Part shown: in pieces, positions 32,893-42,666 of the stretch | How the letters are laid out: the number at the start of each line of letters is the position of its first letter | Numbering within the stretch: the first letter of the stretch is position 1 | Origin: Bacteroidales bacterium | GTDB lineage: Bacteria; Bacteroidota; Bacteroidia; Bacteroidales; F082 | Length of the DNA: 64,000 bases | Assembly (NCBI GenBank): GCA_017538795.1 | Contig: JAFYIE010000079.1 | Span: forward strand, 1 to 64,000 | Direction: 5' to 3' | The notes under the pieces: generated by a model | Told to the model about the DNA's origin: nothing | The model's input: only the letters and a program-made list of their open reading frames with translations | Databases searched by the model: none | Made by a program: the position numbers and the translations under genes

Positions 32893-34479
32893 TTATAATA
32901 CATCATCCACATCAATTTCACTAGTATGTGTCAAGATTCTGACTCCGACATTGATATAATCTTCCATCTTTAAAGTCTGCATGCCATCAGTGCTTACCGT
33001 AAAATGAAGAACTATCTGGTCTGCCGAGAGAACTTCCTCAAGTGTGACCAAATCCGTTGAGGTACTGTCATCTGTAACAGAGCATTCCAAAGTTGACTTT
33101 TGTCCGGAAGGTATTGTATTGTTCGGTGTCACACCTGTCTTAAACAGATATCCATGGAATGACGGATCGGCTGTGTTAAGCAACTCGGCCTCTATCGTCA
33201 CGTTAAGAGGCAACTGGTTATCGAAGTCGATGAAGAAATCGATCTGATCCAAATAATTCTGGATATCGTTGCCATTTTCGCCGGAAGCCGAGAACGCTAT
33301 CGTGTCTCTATAATCCAAATCGGTGATATTGAAACTCAGAGGCAGATCAACGCCCACAGCCAAGTCAATTCTTGAAGTGTCTGAAATTGAGATTATACCT
33401 GTTGAATTCAATGTAAGGTCACCGCCGAAATTGAGCTCGGTATACTGACCCAAGGCGTTTATCTCGCTTGTAAAGCCTGTAATAGGTTCGTCGTAGAACT
33501 GTCCGCTTGTCGGCTGCAATTCAATATTAACATCGCTTCCACCAAGAAGATTCACTGTTTCGGCAGTGATGCTGCTGTAGAAGTTCAGCAAATTGACATC
33601 GCATTGAGCGTTACAGCCGAAGGTGTTCAAATACGCGAAATCAATGTCTGGAGTAGGCAGCCACACAGAGCCCGAGAGTCCGCTCACACCGAAGTCGATA
33701 GGTGTTTTATCAGAAAACGTGACAGGTTGCATGTTGGTTGTTCCGGTCAAAGTCTTAAAATTGAGATTTGTGATGCCACCACTGATTATGCACTGGTAGT
33801 CACCACCTGTAAGACCGCCCTGCGGATCATATTCAATATAAATCTTTCCGATGAATGGAATGTTCTGGTTCATATCAGGAAGAATCACGCTGTTTGCCAA
33901 ATCGACTTCCTTTGAGTTTTCGCCGCCGTTAGGATTGAATTCAAGCTTAAGCATCTCCCCCGACGCCAAGGTTATGGAAGTTGATTGAAGCTCCACCTTC
34001 TTAACGATAGAGAGCTGAGGCTCGATTGTCAGATTCAGCGACAAGACACCAGAGCGAAGTTCAACACTGGTAATGGAATACTCTTCGTATGTCAAAGGCA
34101 CATCCATGTTATAATCGATGACGTATTCAACAGTCGGGCCAGGCACCGGCGGGAATGACGGCACCGAAAACTCCGCGGATTGGTCGATGTCCACATCCGG
34201 GACATTATCCATGAAATCGCTTGCGTTGACAACGCCGAGGATTGTGTCTTTATAAAAAGCCGAAAGATTGCCGTCGTCATCGACACGCAGCCAAGTTGTT
34301 GTAGTAGAATCCAGCTGGTTGAACAGCTCGCCGATAAAAATAGTGTCTCTATACAGCGAGATCGCGAACTGATTATCCACCATAATCTTCTTTACATCCT
34401 TCTGCTTGCAAGCCATTGCACTAATCAACACAAGGAAAAGAAGTGCAATCGGGATTAGTTTTGTAAATTTAATTCTCAT
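32893..34479 (-). CDS. Large predicted lipoprotein (528 aa), partner of the DUF5723 barrel
   Basis: A signal sequence with lipobox ISAMAC (residues 19-24) is followed by a beta-rich protein without recognised catalytic residues. The central region has repeated sandwich-like strands and a CNAQC segment with two Cys. The downstream barrel gene begins 16 nt after its stop, indicating one operon. The lineage has several barrel-lipoprotein pairs; whether this one is transport-related cannot be told. Full-length promoter evidence: TAATTTTG at 34526-34533 on the minus strand. Confidence 0.78.
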   Translation of the reverse strand: MRIKFTKLIPIALLFLVLISAMACKQKDVKKIMVDNQFAISLYRDTIFIGELFNQLDSTTTTWLRVDDDGNLSAFYKDTILGVVNASDFMDNVPDVDIDQSAEFSVPSFPPVPGPTVEYVIDYNMDVPLTYEEYSITSVELRSGVLSLNLTIEPQLSIVKKVELQSTSITLASGEMLKLEFNPNGGENSKEVDLANSVILPDMNQNIPFIGKIYIEYDPQGGLTGGDYQCIISGGITNLNFKTLTGTTNMQPVTFSDKTPIDFGVSGLSGSVWLPTPDIDFAYLNTFGCNAQCDVNLLNFYSSITAETVNLLGGSDVNIELQPTSGQFYDEPITGFTSEINALGQYTELNFGGDLTLNSTGIISISDTSRIDLAVGVDLPLSFNITDLDYRDTIAFSASGENGNDIQNYLDQIDFFIDFDNQLPLNVTIEAELLNTADPSFHGYLFKTGVTPNNTIPSGQKSTLECSVTDDSTSTDLVTLEEVLSADQIVLHFTVSTDGMQTLKMEDYINVGVRILTHTSEIDVDDVL

Positions 34480-34525
34480 AAGCGTTAAATTTTTAAATAA
34501 TACTCCTTATTAATAAAAACCGCCC

Positions 34526-34533
34526 CAAAATTA
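34526..34533 (-). promoter_or_regulatory. -7 promoter element for the lipoprotein/DUF5723 operon
   Basis: TAATTTTG on the minus strand, 46 nt upstream of the lipoprotein start codon. Confidence 0.62.
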
Positions 34534-34589
34534 ACAATAATTTAGACACGGACAGGTGTTTTTTTTATTTTTTATTTTTTTTGAAAATT

Positions 34590-34623
34590 TTTGTTTCACG
34601 TAAATAAAAATGTTGTAATTTTG
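34590..34623 (+). promoter_or_regulatory. Promoter of rpsO
   Basis: TTTG at 34590-34593, a 22-nt spacer and TAATTTTG at 34616-34623 followed by CAG. This is a full -33/-7 pair with the same spacing as the ser operon promoter. Confidence 0.75.
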
Positions 34624-34656
34624 CAGTCCGAAAAAAATTAGAGAAAAAGAATAGAT

Positions 34657-34926
34657 ATGTATTTAACTGCAGAAAAGAAAGAAGAGATCTTCACAAAGTA
34701 CGGTAAAAACGCACAGGATACCGGCTCAGCAGAAGGACAAATTGCATTGTTCACATTCAGAATCAAGAATTTGACAGAACACATGAAGGGTGCTAAGAAA
34801 GACTTGGCAACAATGCGTTCATTGGTTGGTCTCGTAGGTAAGAGAAGAAAACTCCTCGCCTACCTGAAGAAGAAAGATATCGAGAGATATCGTGCTATCA
34901 TCAAAGAATTAGGTATCAGAAAATAA
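34657..34926 (+). CDS. rpsO: 30S ribosomal protein S15
   Basis: An 89-residue S15, which binds 16S rRNA at the central domain early in small-subunit assembly. The characteristic segments are DTGSAEGQIALFTFRIKNLTEHM and RSLVGLVGKRRKLLAYLKKKD. It has its own promoter and a terminator, and is followed by pnp, the order seen in many bacteria, where S15 and polynucleotide phosphorylase are often co-regulated. Confidence 0.98.
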   Translation: MYLTAEKKEEIFTKYGKNAQDTGSAEGQIALFTFRIKNLTEHMKGAKKDLATMRSLVGLVGKRRKLLAYLKKKDIERYRAIIKELGIRK

Positions 34927-34951
34927 AAGCATTGTCAATCAATGCCCTTGC

Positions 34952-34982
34952 AAAAAAAGGCAATCTTGCGTTGCCTTTTTTT
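34952..34982 (+). terminator. Terminator after rpsO
   Basis: Stem AAAAAAAGGCAA / TTGCCTTTTTTT with a 7-nt loop. Read-through to pnp remains possible because no separate TAnnTTTG box was seen before pnp. Confidence 0.8.
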
Positions 34983-35040
34983 GCATTGTTGTATGCCTAA
35001 TCAAAAGCGGTTTTTTTATTAATTATTAAAAGATTTTATT

Positions 35041-37260
35041 ATGGGTCCAGAAGGTATTAAACAGACCATACAAACTGGTAAGGACATCATTACCATCGAG
35101 ACAGGACGTCTGGCCAAGCAAGCCGACGGTGCAGCGGTAGTGACATGCGGTAAGACAGTGTTGCTCGCGACAGTGGTTGCGGCAAAAGAAGCGAAAGACG
35201 ATGTCGATTTCCTGCCTCTTTCAGTAGATTATAAAGAAAAATACGCCGCCACAGGCAAATTCCCTGGCGGTTTCTTCAAACGTGAAGGCAAGCCATCAGA
35301 CTATGAGATTCTGATCTCTCGTCTCGTCGACCGTGCCATCCGTCCATTATTCCCAGATGATTTCCATGCAGAAATCCAGGTACAGATTACATTGCTCTCA
35401 GGTGAGCAGAACGTTTTACCGGATGCATACGCAGCATTGGCGGCATCAGCAGCTATCGCTGTGTCAGACATCCCGTTCCACGGTCCTATCTCAGAAGTCC
35501 GCGTTGCAATGATCAACGGCGAATACGTCATCAACCCGCGTGCCGACGAACTCGAGAACGCCGACCTCGAACTTATGGTGGGTGCCACAATGAAAGACAT
35601 CTGCATGGTGGAAGGCGAATCAAAAGAAATATCAGAAGCACAGATGATCGGTGCTTTGAAGGCCGCTCACGAGGCCATCAAAGGTCAAGTGCAGGCACAG
35701 CTCGACCTCGCTTCAAGAGTCGAGAAAGCAAATCCTAAACGCGAGTACTGCCATGAAGTCAACGACGAAGATTTGCGCGCTGACATGATGGAATGTTGCT
35801 ACAAGCCATGCTACGACTTCGCTCTCACAGGCAACGCCAACAAACACGAGCGCGAGGACGCATTCCAGGCAATCCTTGACAATTATCTCACAAAATACAC
35901 CGAAGAGGAACTCGAAGAGAAGACCTCTATGGCAAAACGTTACTTCCACGACATCGAGCGTAAGGCAGTGCGCGACGCTATCCTCATCGAGCGCAAACGT
36001 CTCGACGGTCGTAAACTCGACCAAATCCGTCCTATCTGGACAGAAGTTGACGTGCTTCCTTCATGCCACGGCTCAGCCATCTTCACACGTGGTGAGACAC
36101 AGGCATTGGTGACAGTAACACTAGGCACCAAGCTCGACGAGCAGACCATCGACGGCGCTGTCGTTGAAGGCACAAGCAACTTCATGCTGCACTACAACTT
36201 CCCAAGCTTCGCAACAGGCGAATGCAAGGCCAGCCGTGGTGTCAGCCGTCGCGAGATCGGTCACGGCAACCTCGCTGAGAGAGCTCTCAAGAATATGATT
36301 CCTGGCGGTGAAGAGAATCCTTACACCATCCGCGTGGTGTCAGACATCCTCGAGTCAAACGGCTCATCGTCAATGGCTTCGGTGTGCGGTGGCACATTGG
36401 CATTGATGGACGCAGGTGTCAAGATGAGAAAACCTGTCGCAGGTATCGCAATGGGTCTTATCACCGACAACGACAAATACGCTGTCTTGTCAGATATCCT
36501 TGGCGATGAGGACCACCTCGGCGACATGGACTTCAAGGTCACAGGTACTGTTGACGGCATCACAGCATGCCAGATGGATATCAAGGTTGATGGTTTGTCA
36601 TATGAAGTTTTGAGCGAGGCTCTCGAACAGGCAAAGGCTGGTAGAATGCACATCCTCGGCGAGATGGCAAAGACCATCACCGAGCCACGTGCCGACTACA
36701 AAGAGTCAGTGCCGCGTATCGAGAAGCTCATCATTCCTAAGGACTTCATCGGCGCTGTCATCGGTCCTGGCGGAAAGGTCGTTCAAGAGATTCAGAAGAG
36801 CACCAACACCGTCATCGTCATCACTGAAGACGAGAAATGCGGCATGGTCGAGATTGCTTCCACCAACAAGGAAGACCTCGAGGCAGCTAAGGCCAAGGTT
36901 CGTGCTATCGTTGCAGTTCCTGAGGTTGGCGAAGTTTACGACGGCACAGTGAAGTCAATCATGCCGTTCGGTGCCTTCGTCGAGATTCTTCCAGGCAAAG
37001 ACGGTTTGCTCCACATCTCTGAGATCGATTACAAACGTCTCGAGACCATGGATGGCGTCCTGAAGGAAGGCGACAAGATTCAGGTGAAGCTCATCGACAT
37101 CGACCCTAAGACCGGCAAGCTCCGTCTCTCAAGAAAGGCTTTGTTACCGAAACCGGAAGGTTACGTTGAGAAGCCTGAGAGACCACGTGGCGAACACAAG
37201 GGCGGTGAGCACAAAGGTGGCAGAGGTGACCATAAAGGTCCGAGACACGAGAAGAAGTAA
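35041..37260 (+). CDS. pnp: Polyribonucleotide nucleotidyltransferase (PNPase)
   Basis: A 739-residue phosphorolytic 3'-to-5' exoribonuclease of RNA turnover. It has two RNase PH domains (about 10-225 and 325-545), a KH domain (about 560-620, [21 protein letters not shown]-like) and an S1 domain (about 625-705, [21 protein letters not shown]). The carboxyl tail is rich in Lys, Gly and His ([18 protein letters not shown]), a low-complexity extension typical of Bacteroidetes PNPases. The next gene, rpoD, begins 18 nt after the stop codon. Confidence 0.98.
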   Translation: MGPEGIKQTIQTGKDIITIETGRLAKQADGAAVVTCGKTVLLATVVAAKEAKDDVDFLPLSVDYKEKYAATGKFPGGFFKREGKPSDYEILISRLVDRAIRPLFPDDFHAEIQVQITLLSGEQNVLPDAYAALAASAAIAVSDIPFHGPISEVRVAMINGEYVINPRADELENADLELMVGATMKDICMVEGESKEISEAQMIGALKAAHEAIKGQVQAQLDLASRVEKANPKREYCHEVNDEDLRADMMECCYKPCYDFALTGNANKHEREDAFQAILDNYLTKYTEEELEEKTSMAKRYFHDIERKAVRDAILIERKRLDGRKLDQIRPIWTEVDVLPSCHGSAIFTRGETQALVTVTLGTKLDEQTIDGAVVEGTSNFMLHYNFPSFATGECKASRGVSRREIGHGNLAERALKNMIPGGEENPYTIRVVSDILESNGSSSMASVCGGTLALMDAGVKMRKPVAGIAMGLITDNDKYAVLSDILGDEDHLGDMDFKVTGTVDGITACQMDIKVDGLSYEVLSEALEQAKAGRMHILGEMAKTITEPRADYKESVPRIEKLIIPKDFIGAVIGPGGKVVQEIQKSTNTVIVITEDEKCGMVEIASTNKEDLEAAKAKVRAIVAVPEVGEVYDGTVKSIMPFGAFVEILPGKDGLLHISEIDYKRLETMDGVLKEGDKIQVKLIDIDPKTGKLRLSRKALLPKPEGYVEKPERPRGEHKGGEHKGGRGDHKGPRHEKK

Positions 37261-37277
37261 ATCTTAATAAAATAAAT

Positions 37278-38141
37278 ATGAGGCAGTTAAAGATTACCAA
37301 ACAAGTTACCAACAGGGAAACAGCTTCTTTGGATAAGTATCTCCAGGAGATTGGTAAAGTTGAATTGATAACGGCTGACGAGGAAGTCGAGCTTGCGCAG
37401 AGAATCAGACAAGGCGACATGGCCGCTTTGGAGAAACTCACAAAAGCTAATTTGAGATTCGTAGTCTCCGTGTCGAAACAGTACCAAAATCAGGGATTAA
37501 GCCTCCCCGACCTCATCAATGAGGGCAACCTCGGTCTTATCAAGGCGGCACGCCGTTTTGACGAGACAAGAGGTTTCAAGTTCATCTCTTACGCTGTGTG
37601 GTGGATCCGTCAGTCCATACTCCAGGCTCTTGCAGAACAATCACGTATCGTCCGACTTCCATTGAACAAGATCGGCTCGATCAACAAAATCAACAAGACA
37701 TACGCAAAGCTGGAGCAGGAATTTGAGCGCGAACCGAACGCCGAAGAGATAGCTGAAGTCCTCGACCTCACCGAAGCCGAAGTCAAGGAATCGATGAAAA
37801 ACGCAGGTCGTCACGTGTCAATGGACGCACCACTCGTGCAGGATGAAGACAACAACATGTACGACGTCTTGAAGAGTGACGAAGTGGTGACACCTGAGAC
37901 ACAATTGCTTTACGAGTCACTTCGTAAGGAAATCGACCGCGCCATCTCGACTTTGACACAACGCGAGGCCGACGTCGTCCGTCTTTATTTCGGACTCAAC
38001 GGCGGTCACCCGATGACTTTGGAGGAAATTGGCGAGAAGTTTGACCTCACGCGCGAGCGTGTACGTCAGATCAAGGAGAAGGCCATCCGCCGCTTGAAGC
38101 ACACAAGCAGAAGCAAGATTCTCAAGAGTTATCTTGGTTGA
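37278..38141 (+). CDS. rpoD: Primary RNA polymerase sigma factor, short Bacteroidetes type
   Basis: A 287-residue sigma-70 family protein. It lacks the large 1.1 and non-conserved regions but keeps region 1.2 ([18 protein letters not shown]), region 2 ([38 protein letters not shown]), region 3 and region 4 ([20 protein letters not shown]). Its length and motifs match the housekeeping sigma of Bacteroidetes, which recognises TTTG/TAnnTTTG promoters such as those throughout this window. It lies 18 nt after pnp in the same operon. Confidence 0.97.
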   Translation: MRQLKITKQVTNRETASLDKYLQEIGKVELITADEEVELAQRIRQGDMAALEKLTKANLRFVVSVSKQYQNQGLSLPDLINEGNLGLIKAARRFDETRGFKFISYAVWWIRQSILQALAEQSRIVRLPLNKIGSINKINKTYAKLEQEFEREPNAEEIAEVLDLTEAEVKESMKNAGRHVSMDAPLVQDEDNNMYDVLKSDEVVTPETQLLYESLRKEIDRAISTLTQREADVVRLYFGLNGGHPMTLEEIGEKFDLTRERVRQIKEKAIRRLKHTSRSKILKSYLG

Positions 38142-38166
38142 TCTTATTATTTGATTATTAAGGACT

Positions 38167-38201
38167 TAACAGGGCTGGCGACGGTCCTGTTATTTTTTTT
38201 G
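38167..38201 (+). terminator. Terminator after rpoD
   Basis: Stem AACAGG / CCTGTT with a GC-rich loop, followed by eight T. Confidence 0.78.
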
Positions 38202-38231
38202 TAAAACAATCTTATAAAGCAAAAAAAATCA

Positions 38232-38239
38232 TATCTTTG
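38232..38239 (+). promoter_or_regulatory. -7 promoter element for pyrG
   Basis: TATCTTTG followed by CAG, 25 nt before the ATG at 38264. It excludes the longer frame from 38237. Confidence 0.7.
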
Positions 38240-38263
38240 CAGTCCATAAAGCACATTAGTTTT

Positions 38264-39859
38264 ATGGAAACAAAATATATCTTCATCACTGGTGGCGTTG
38301 CCTCATCGTTGGGCAAAGGCATCATTTCAGCCTCGTTGGGAAAGCTGCTGCAGGCAAGAGGCTACAAAATCACAATCCAGAAATTCGACCCTTATATCAA
38401 TATCGACCCAGGCACGCTGAATCCTTATGAACACGGCGAATGCTACGTGACAGCCGACGGCATGGAGACCGACCTCGACTTGGGACATTACGAACGTTTT
38501 ACAGGCATCGAGACCACGCGCGACAACAGCGTGACGACAGGTCGTATCTATCTTAGCGTCATCGAACGCGAACGCCGTGGCGACTATCTCGGCAAGACGA
38601 TTCAGGTGGTGCCGCATATCACCGACGAAATTAAACGCCGCATACTGCTCAACGCCACAAAACAGCATTTCGACTTCGTCATCACAGAAATCGGAGGCAC
38701 CATCGGCGACATCGAGGGACAACCTTTCCTTGAGGCAATACGTCAGCTGCGTTGGGAACTCGGCTCACAGCGGGCACTGAACGTGCATCTCACCTACGTG
38801 CCATATCTGGCAGCTGCAGGCGAACTGAAGACCAAGCCTACACAGACAAGCGTCAAGCAGCTGCAGGGGCTCGGCATCCAGCCAGAAGTGCTGGTTCTGC
38901 GCACCGAGCATGAGCTCAGCGACGACATCAAGGCAAAAGTGGCGCATTTCTGCAACGTCGAGATACAGGCCGTGATTCAAAGCCAGGATCTGCCAAGCAT
39001 ATACGAGGTTCCTGTTAATATGCAGCGACAGGGACTCGACGCCATTATCCTGAAAAAAATGGGTATTGAACCCGGAGAAGCACCGGAACTCGGCGCTTGG
39101 CGTAACTTCCTGGAACTCAGGAAAAAAGCCACCGAAGTGATTCATATCGGTCTCGTGGGCAAATACGACCTTCAAGATGCCTACAAGAGCATACTCGAAA
39201 GCCTCGCCCATGCCGGCACCTATAATAATAGAAAAGTCAAGACTCATTTCATCAACAGCGAGCATATCACACGCGAAAACGTGAGCGAGAAACTCGATGG
39301 ACTACAGGGCATAGTAATATGCCCAGGCTTTGGCACACGAGGCATCGAAGGCAAGATCATCGCCGCCGAGTACACCCGTTGCCACGACATCCCGACATTC
39401 GGCATCTGCCTCGGAATGCAGATGATGGTAATCGAATTTGCCCGTAACGTGTTGGGCTACAACGATGCCAACAGCCGCGAGATGGATCCGGAGACTCCAC
39501 ACAACGTGATAGATATCATGGAGGAACAGAAAAGCATCACCCAGATGGGCGGCACCATGCGACTGGGAGCTTACGACTGCGAGTTACGACAAGGCAGCCG
39601 CACTTGGGAGGCTTACGGCGAGCAGACGCTTATCAAAGAGAGACACCGTCACCGCTACGAGTTCAACAACACATATCTTGATGAATACGAGAAAGCAGGC
39701 ATGAAATGCGTGGGCATCAACCCTGCCGCCAACCTCGTGGAAATTGTCGAAATACCCGACAAACGCTGGTACATCGGCACACAGTTCCATCCCGAATATT
39801 CGTCAACAGTACTGCATCCGCATCCGTTGTTTATGAGTTTTATTAAAGCTTGTATGTAG
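38264..39859 (+). CDS. pyrG: CTP synthase
   Basis: Converts UTP to CTP using ATP and glutamine. The 531-residue protein has the synthetase domain (1-265, TKYIFITGGVASSLGKGI with the P-loop-like motif, and KFDPYINIDPGT) and a class I glutamine amidotransferase domain (about 290-531) with the catalytic Cys in FGICLGMQMM and His/Glu in FHPEYSST. I start at ATG 38264 (METKYIFITGG). The protein is full length. It stands between rpoD and rpe with its own promoter. Confidence 0.97.
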   Translation: METKYIFITGGVASSLGKGIISASLGKLLQARGYKITIQKFDPYINIDPGTLNPYEHGECYVTADGMETDLDLGHYERFTGIETTRDNSVTTGRIYLSVIERERRGDYLGKTIQVVPHITDEIKRRILLNATKQHFDFVITEIGGTIGDIEGQPFLEAIRQLRWELGSQRALNVHLTYVPYLAAAGELKTKPTQTSVKQLQGLGIQPEVLVLRTEHELSDDIKAKVAHFCNVEIQAVIQSQDLPSIYEVPVNMQRQGLDAIILKKMGIEPGEAPELGAWRNFLELRKKATEVIHIGLVGKYDLQDAYKSILESLAHAGTYNNRKVKTHFINSEHITRENVSEKLDGLQGIVICPGFGTRGIEGKIIAAEYTRCHDIPTFGICLGMQMMVIEFARNVLGYNDANSREMDPETPHNVIDIMEEQKSITQMGGTMRLGAYDCELRQGSRTWEAYGEQTLIKERHRHRYEFNNTYLDEYEKAGMKCVGINPAANLVEIVEIPDKRWYIGTQFHPEYSSTVLHPHPLFMSFIKACM

Positions 39860-39875
39860 GTATTAAAACTTTTAT

Positions 39876-39883
39876 TATCTTTG
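39876..39883 (+). promoter_or_regulatory. -7 promoter element for rpe-pepD
   Basis: TATCTTTG followed by CA, 25 nt before the rpe start codon. Confidence 0.68.
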
Positions 39884-39908
39884 CAAAACAAAATTAAACA
39901 TTTTCACA

Positions 39909-40556
39909 ATGCAAAAACTTATCGCTCCATCGTTGCTTTCAGCTGATTTCCTTCATCTTTCAAGGGATATTGACATGGTGAATAAAAGTCAGGCCGATTG
40001 GTTCCATTGCGACATCATGGACGGGGTGTTCGTGCCAAATATCTCTTACGGCATCCCGCTGGTGCAAGCCATTAAGAAAGAAGCACTTAAGCCTCTCGAC
40101 GTGCATCTCATGATTGTCGAACCCGACCGCTATTTCGAGAAGTTCCGCGACGCGGGAGCCGACATCATCACATTCCATTACGAGGCAAGCACCCACATCC
40201 ATCGCAGCGTGCAGATGCTGAAATCGCTTGGCGTGAAAGCTGGCGTGGTACTGAATCCGCACACATCGGTGACGCTCCTCGAGGATATTCTTGGCGATTT
40301 AGACCTTGTATTATTAATGTCAGTGAATCCTGGCTTTGGTGGACAGAAATTCATCGAACGCACTTATGCAAAGATTGAAAAGCTGCGTCAAATGATTGAA
40401 AATCAAGGATTAAAGACCTTAATTGAAGTCGATGGTGGCGTGAATGTCGAGAACGCACCTAAACTGTTCAATGCAGGAGCTGATGTATTGGTGGCAGGAA
40501 ACGCTGTCTTCAAATCGGAAGACCCAATAAAGACAATAGAATTATTAAAACATTAA
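39909..40556 (+). CDS. rpe: Ribulose-phosphate 3-epimerase
   Basis: Interconverts ribulose 5-phosphate and xylulose 5-phosphate in the pentose phosphate pathway. The 215-residue TIM barrel shows the family order: IAPSLLSADFLHL, HCDIMDGVFVPN (metal ligands), LDVHLMIVEP, VLLMSVNPGFGGQKF and the phosphate-binding IEVDGGVN and LVAGNAVF. The pepD gene starts 4 nt after its stop codon, so the two are co-transcribed, a pairing with no evident metabolic link. Confidence 0.97.
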   Translation: MQKLIAPSLLSADFLHLSRDIDMVNKSQADWFHCDIMDGVFVPNISYGIPLVQAIKKEALKPLDVHLMIVEPDRYFEKFRDAGADIITFHYEASTHIHRSVQMLKSLGVKAGVVLNPHTSVTLLEDILGDLDLVLLMSVNPGFGGQKFIERTYAKIEKLRQMIENQGLKTLIEVDGGVNVENAPKLFNAGADVLVAGNAVFKSEDPIKTIELLKH

Positions 40557-40560
40557 TATC

Positions 40561-42024
40561 ATGAACGAAGTAGTATTAAAACTTAAACCGGAAAACGTCT
40601 GGAAGGAATTCCAAGGCATCATGGGCGTGCCACGTCCGTCGAAGAGAGAAGAAAAAATGGTCGCTTACCTCGAGAAATGGGCAAAAGACCATAAAGTGGA
40701 ATACAAAAAAGAACCTTGCGGCAACATCATCATGAGCGTGCCGGCAACAAAGGGCATGGAGAACCGCCAGACCGTGATTTTGCAAGCTCACATGGACATG
40801 GTGTGCGAGAAGAACGGCGACAAAGTCCACGATTTCGACAAAGATCCTATCGAGGCTGTGTTGAAAGGCGAATGGCTGCATGCTAACGGCACCACACTGG
40901 GCGCTGACGACGGCATTGGAGTGGCTGCGGCATTGGCAGTGATTACTGATAAAAACGTAAAACACGGTCCACTCGAGTGCATCTTCACCGTCGACGAAGA
41001 GACGGGTCTCACCGGCGCCGAGAAACTCGACCCGAAAGACTTCACTGGCCGTATCCTCCTCAACCTCGACTCAGAAGACGAAGGCGAAATCTTCATCGGA
41101 TGTGCAGGCGGCATGGACACCATCGTCAAGATTTTCTACAAACTCGAGAACGCTCCTGAAGGCTATATCCCTTACGACATCAAGGTCAGCGGACTGAAAG
41201 GCGGTCACTCTGGCGACGACATCAACAAGAACCTCGCCAACGCTAACAAGCTGTTAACCAGAATCTTATGGCAGGCAACTAACGACTACGACCTCCGTAT
41301 TTATGACATCCAAGGCGGTAATCTGAGAAACGCCATCGCTCGCGAGGCAACAGCAGTCGTATTCATCCCGAAAGACTGTGCAAAGAAATTCGAGGCAATG
41401 GTAAAGAAGTTTGAAAAGAGCTTCAAGAACGAATATCAAGTCGCCGACCCGGGCATCACAGTGAAAGCAAAGAAATCAGAGACTACAGCCGACGTCGTCA
41501 TCGACGAGATGACACAGTTCGACCTTCTGAACGGCCTCCTCACCTGCCCTCACGGCGTCATCGAGTGGTCACAGACCATCCCGAACTTCGTGGAGACATC
41601 AACAAACCTCGCTTCTGTGAAGAAAAAAGAAGGTTATTTCTTCATCCAGACTTCACAGCGCAGCTCTATCGAGTCGGCTAAGGAATACGCGGCAGCAATG
41701 GTCGAGGCTTGCTTCAACCTCGCCAACGCTGAAGTGAAACACACCGACGGCTACCCGGGCTGGACACCTAACCCTAACTCGGCAATCTGCGCCATCGCTG
41801 AGAAAGTCTATAAGAAACGCTTCGGCAAAGACCCGAAAGTGAAAGCTATCCACGCAGGTTTGGAATGCGGACTCATCGGCGACAAGATTGCTGGCATGGA
41901 CATGATTTCATTCGGTCCTACCCTCCGCGGCGTGCACTCACCTGACGAGAGAATTGAGATTAAGACAGTCCAGATGTTCTGGGATCTGCTGTGCGATATC
42001 TTGTTAGAAGCACCTAAAAAATAG
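40561..42024 (+). CDS. pepD: Aminoacyl-histidine dipeptidase (M20 family)
   Basis: A 487-residue zinc dipeptidase of the PepD/M20 type, which cleaves Xaa-His dipeptides and other small peptides in the cytoplasm. The motifs ILQAHMDMVCEK (first zinc ligand His and Asp), LGADDGIGVA (bridging Asp), FTVDEETGLTGA (catalytic Glu pair) and the insert HSGDDINKNLANA are present. It follows rpe by 4 nt. The stop codon is followed directly by a heptamer array and a terminator. Confidence 0.95.
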   Translation: MNEVVLKLKPENVWKEFQGIMGVPRPSKREEKMVAYLEKWAKDHKVEYKKEPCGNIIMSVPATKGMENRQTVILQAHMDMVCEKNGDKVHDFDKDPIEAVLKGEWLHANGTTLGADDGIGVAAALAVITDKNVKHGPLECIFTVDEETGLTGAEKLDPKDFTGRILLNLDSEDEGEIFIGCAGGMDTIVKIFYKLENAPEGYIPYDIKVSGLKGGHSGDDINKNLANANKLLTRILWQATNDYDLRIYDIQGGNLRNAIAREATAVVFIPKDCAKKFEAMVKKFEKSFKNEYQVADPGITVKAKKSETTADVVIDEMTQFDLLNGLLTCPHGVIEWSQTIPNFVETSTNLASVKKKEGYFFIQTSQRSSIESAKEYAAAMVEACFNLANAEVKHTDGYPGWTPNPNSAICAIAEKVYKKRFGKDPKVKAIHAGLECGLIGDKIAGMDMISFGPTLRGVHSPDERIEIKTVQMFWDLLCDILLEAPKK

Positions 42025-42092
42025 GTTATTGGTTATCGGTTATTGGTTATTGAGTAATAGCTAATGGCTAACGACTAATAGCTAATGGCTAA
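42025..42092 (+). repeat. Heptamer arrays after pepD
   Basis: Four GGTTATT-type units follow the TAG stop codon, then about six units of inverted sense (AATAGCTAATGGCTAA). These are 7-nt units throughout, between the stop codon and the terminator. Confidence 0.78.
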
Positions 42093-42123
42093 AAAAGTGG
42101 CGAGCAATCGTCACTTTTTTTTT
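42090..42123 (+). terminator. Terminator after pepD
   Basis: Stem AGTGGCGA / TCGTCACT (one G-T pair) with a GCAA loop and nine T. Confidence 0.85.
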
Positions 42124-42126
42124 ATT

Positions 42127-42161
42127 TTTGGCATGATTTTTGTAATAATTTTGTATATTTG
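42127..42161 (+). promoter_or_regulatory. Promoter of the small T9SS protein operon
   Basis: TTTG at 42127-42130, a 23-nt spacer and TATATTTG at 42154-42161 followed by CAG. Confidence 0.68.
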
Positions 42162-42194
42162 CAGACTTTTTAGAATTTTAAAATTAAATTAACC

Positions 42195-42662
42195 ATGAAA
42201 AGATTTTTGATCATAGTGCTGCTTTCAGTGGGATTTTTCTGCACGTCATTTGCACAGAATGAGGTCATATTCTCCATTGTTAAGACTGACGGAAGCACGG
42301 TAAATTACGAGATGAACAAAGACGCGAGGATTTATTATTCCGACACGCAACTCATGTTTTACAACGGAAGCGAGACTGTATCCATCAACTTCTCAGAAAT
42401 CAGAAAGGCATTTTTCACCGCTCCGCAAGACGTGAACGAGGTTGAAAATCAACAGCTTTCGATTTATCCGAATCCTGCAAAAGATGTTTTGAGAATAAAT
42501 AACTTATCTGACAATCAAGAAGTTAGCATTTATTCAATAAATGGAGCGATTATCAAAAAAGTCGTCGTTTCGGGCGATTCAGAAATCAACATCAGCGATT
42601 TGCGTTCAGGGATGTATATCGTCAGCGCAGGCAACATGTTTTCCAAATTTATAAAAATGTAA
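42195..42662 (+). CDS. Small T9SS-sorted protein (155 aa)
   Basis: Residues 1-20 are a signal peptide (LLSVGFFCTSFAQ). Residues about 22-75 form a short beta module with NEVIFSIVKTDGSTVNYEM ... VSINFSEIRKAFF. Residues 85-155 are a type A T9SS sorting domain with LSIYPNPAKDVLRI. The short module is shared in outline with the amino-terminus of the next protein. With nothing else between, the protein is little more than that module on a sorting domain, so it may be an anchor or partner for the downstream 762-residue protein, which lacks a sorting domain; that is inference. The gap to the next gene is 4 nt. Confidence 0.8.
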   Translation: MKRFLIIVLLSVGFFCTSFAQNEVIFSIVKTDGSTVNYEMNKDARIYYSDTQLMFYNGSETVSINFSEIRKAFFTAPQDVNEVENQQLSIYPNPAKDVLRINNLSDNQEVSIYSINGAIIKKVVVSGDSEINISDLRSGMYIVSAGNMFSKFIKM

Positions 42663-42666
42663 TGCC

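Noticed and set aside
42025-42092. The 7-mer arrays considered as CRISPR repeats
   Set aside because: The units are only 7 nt with no spacers and no cas genes nearby.
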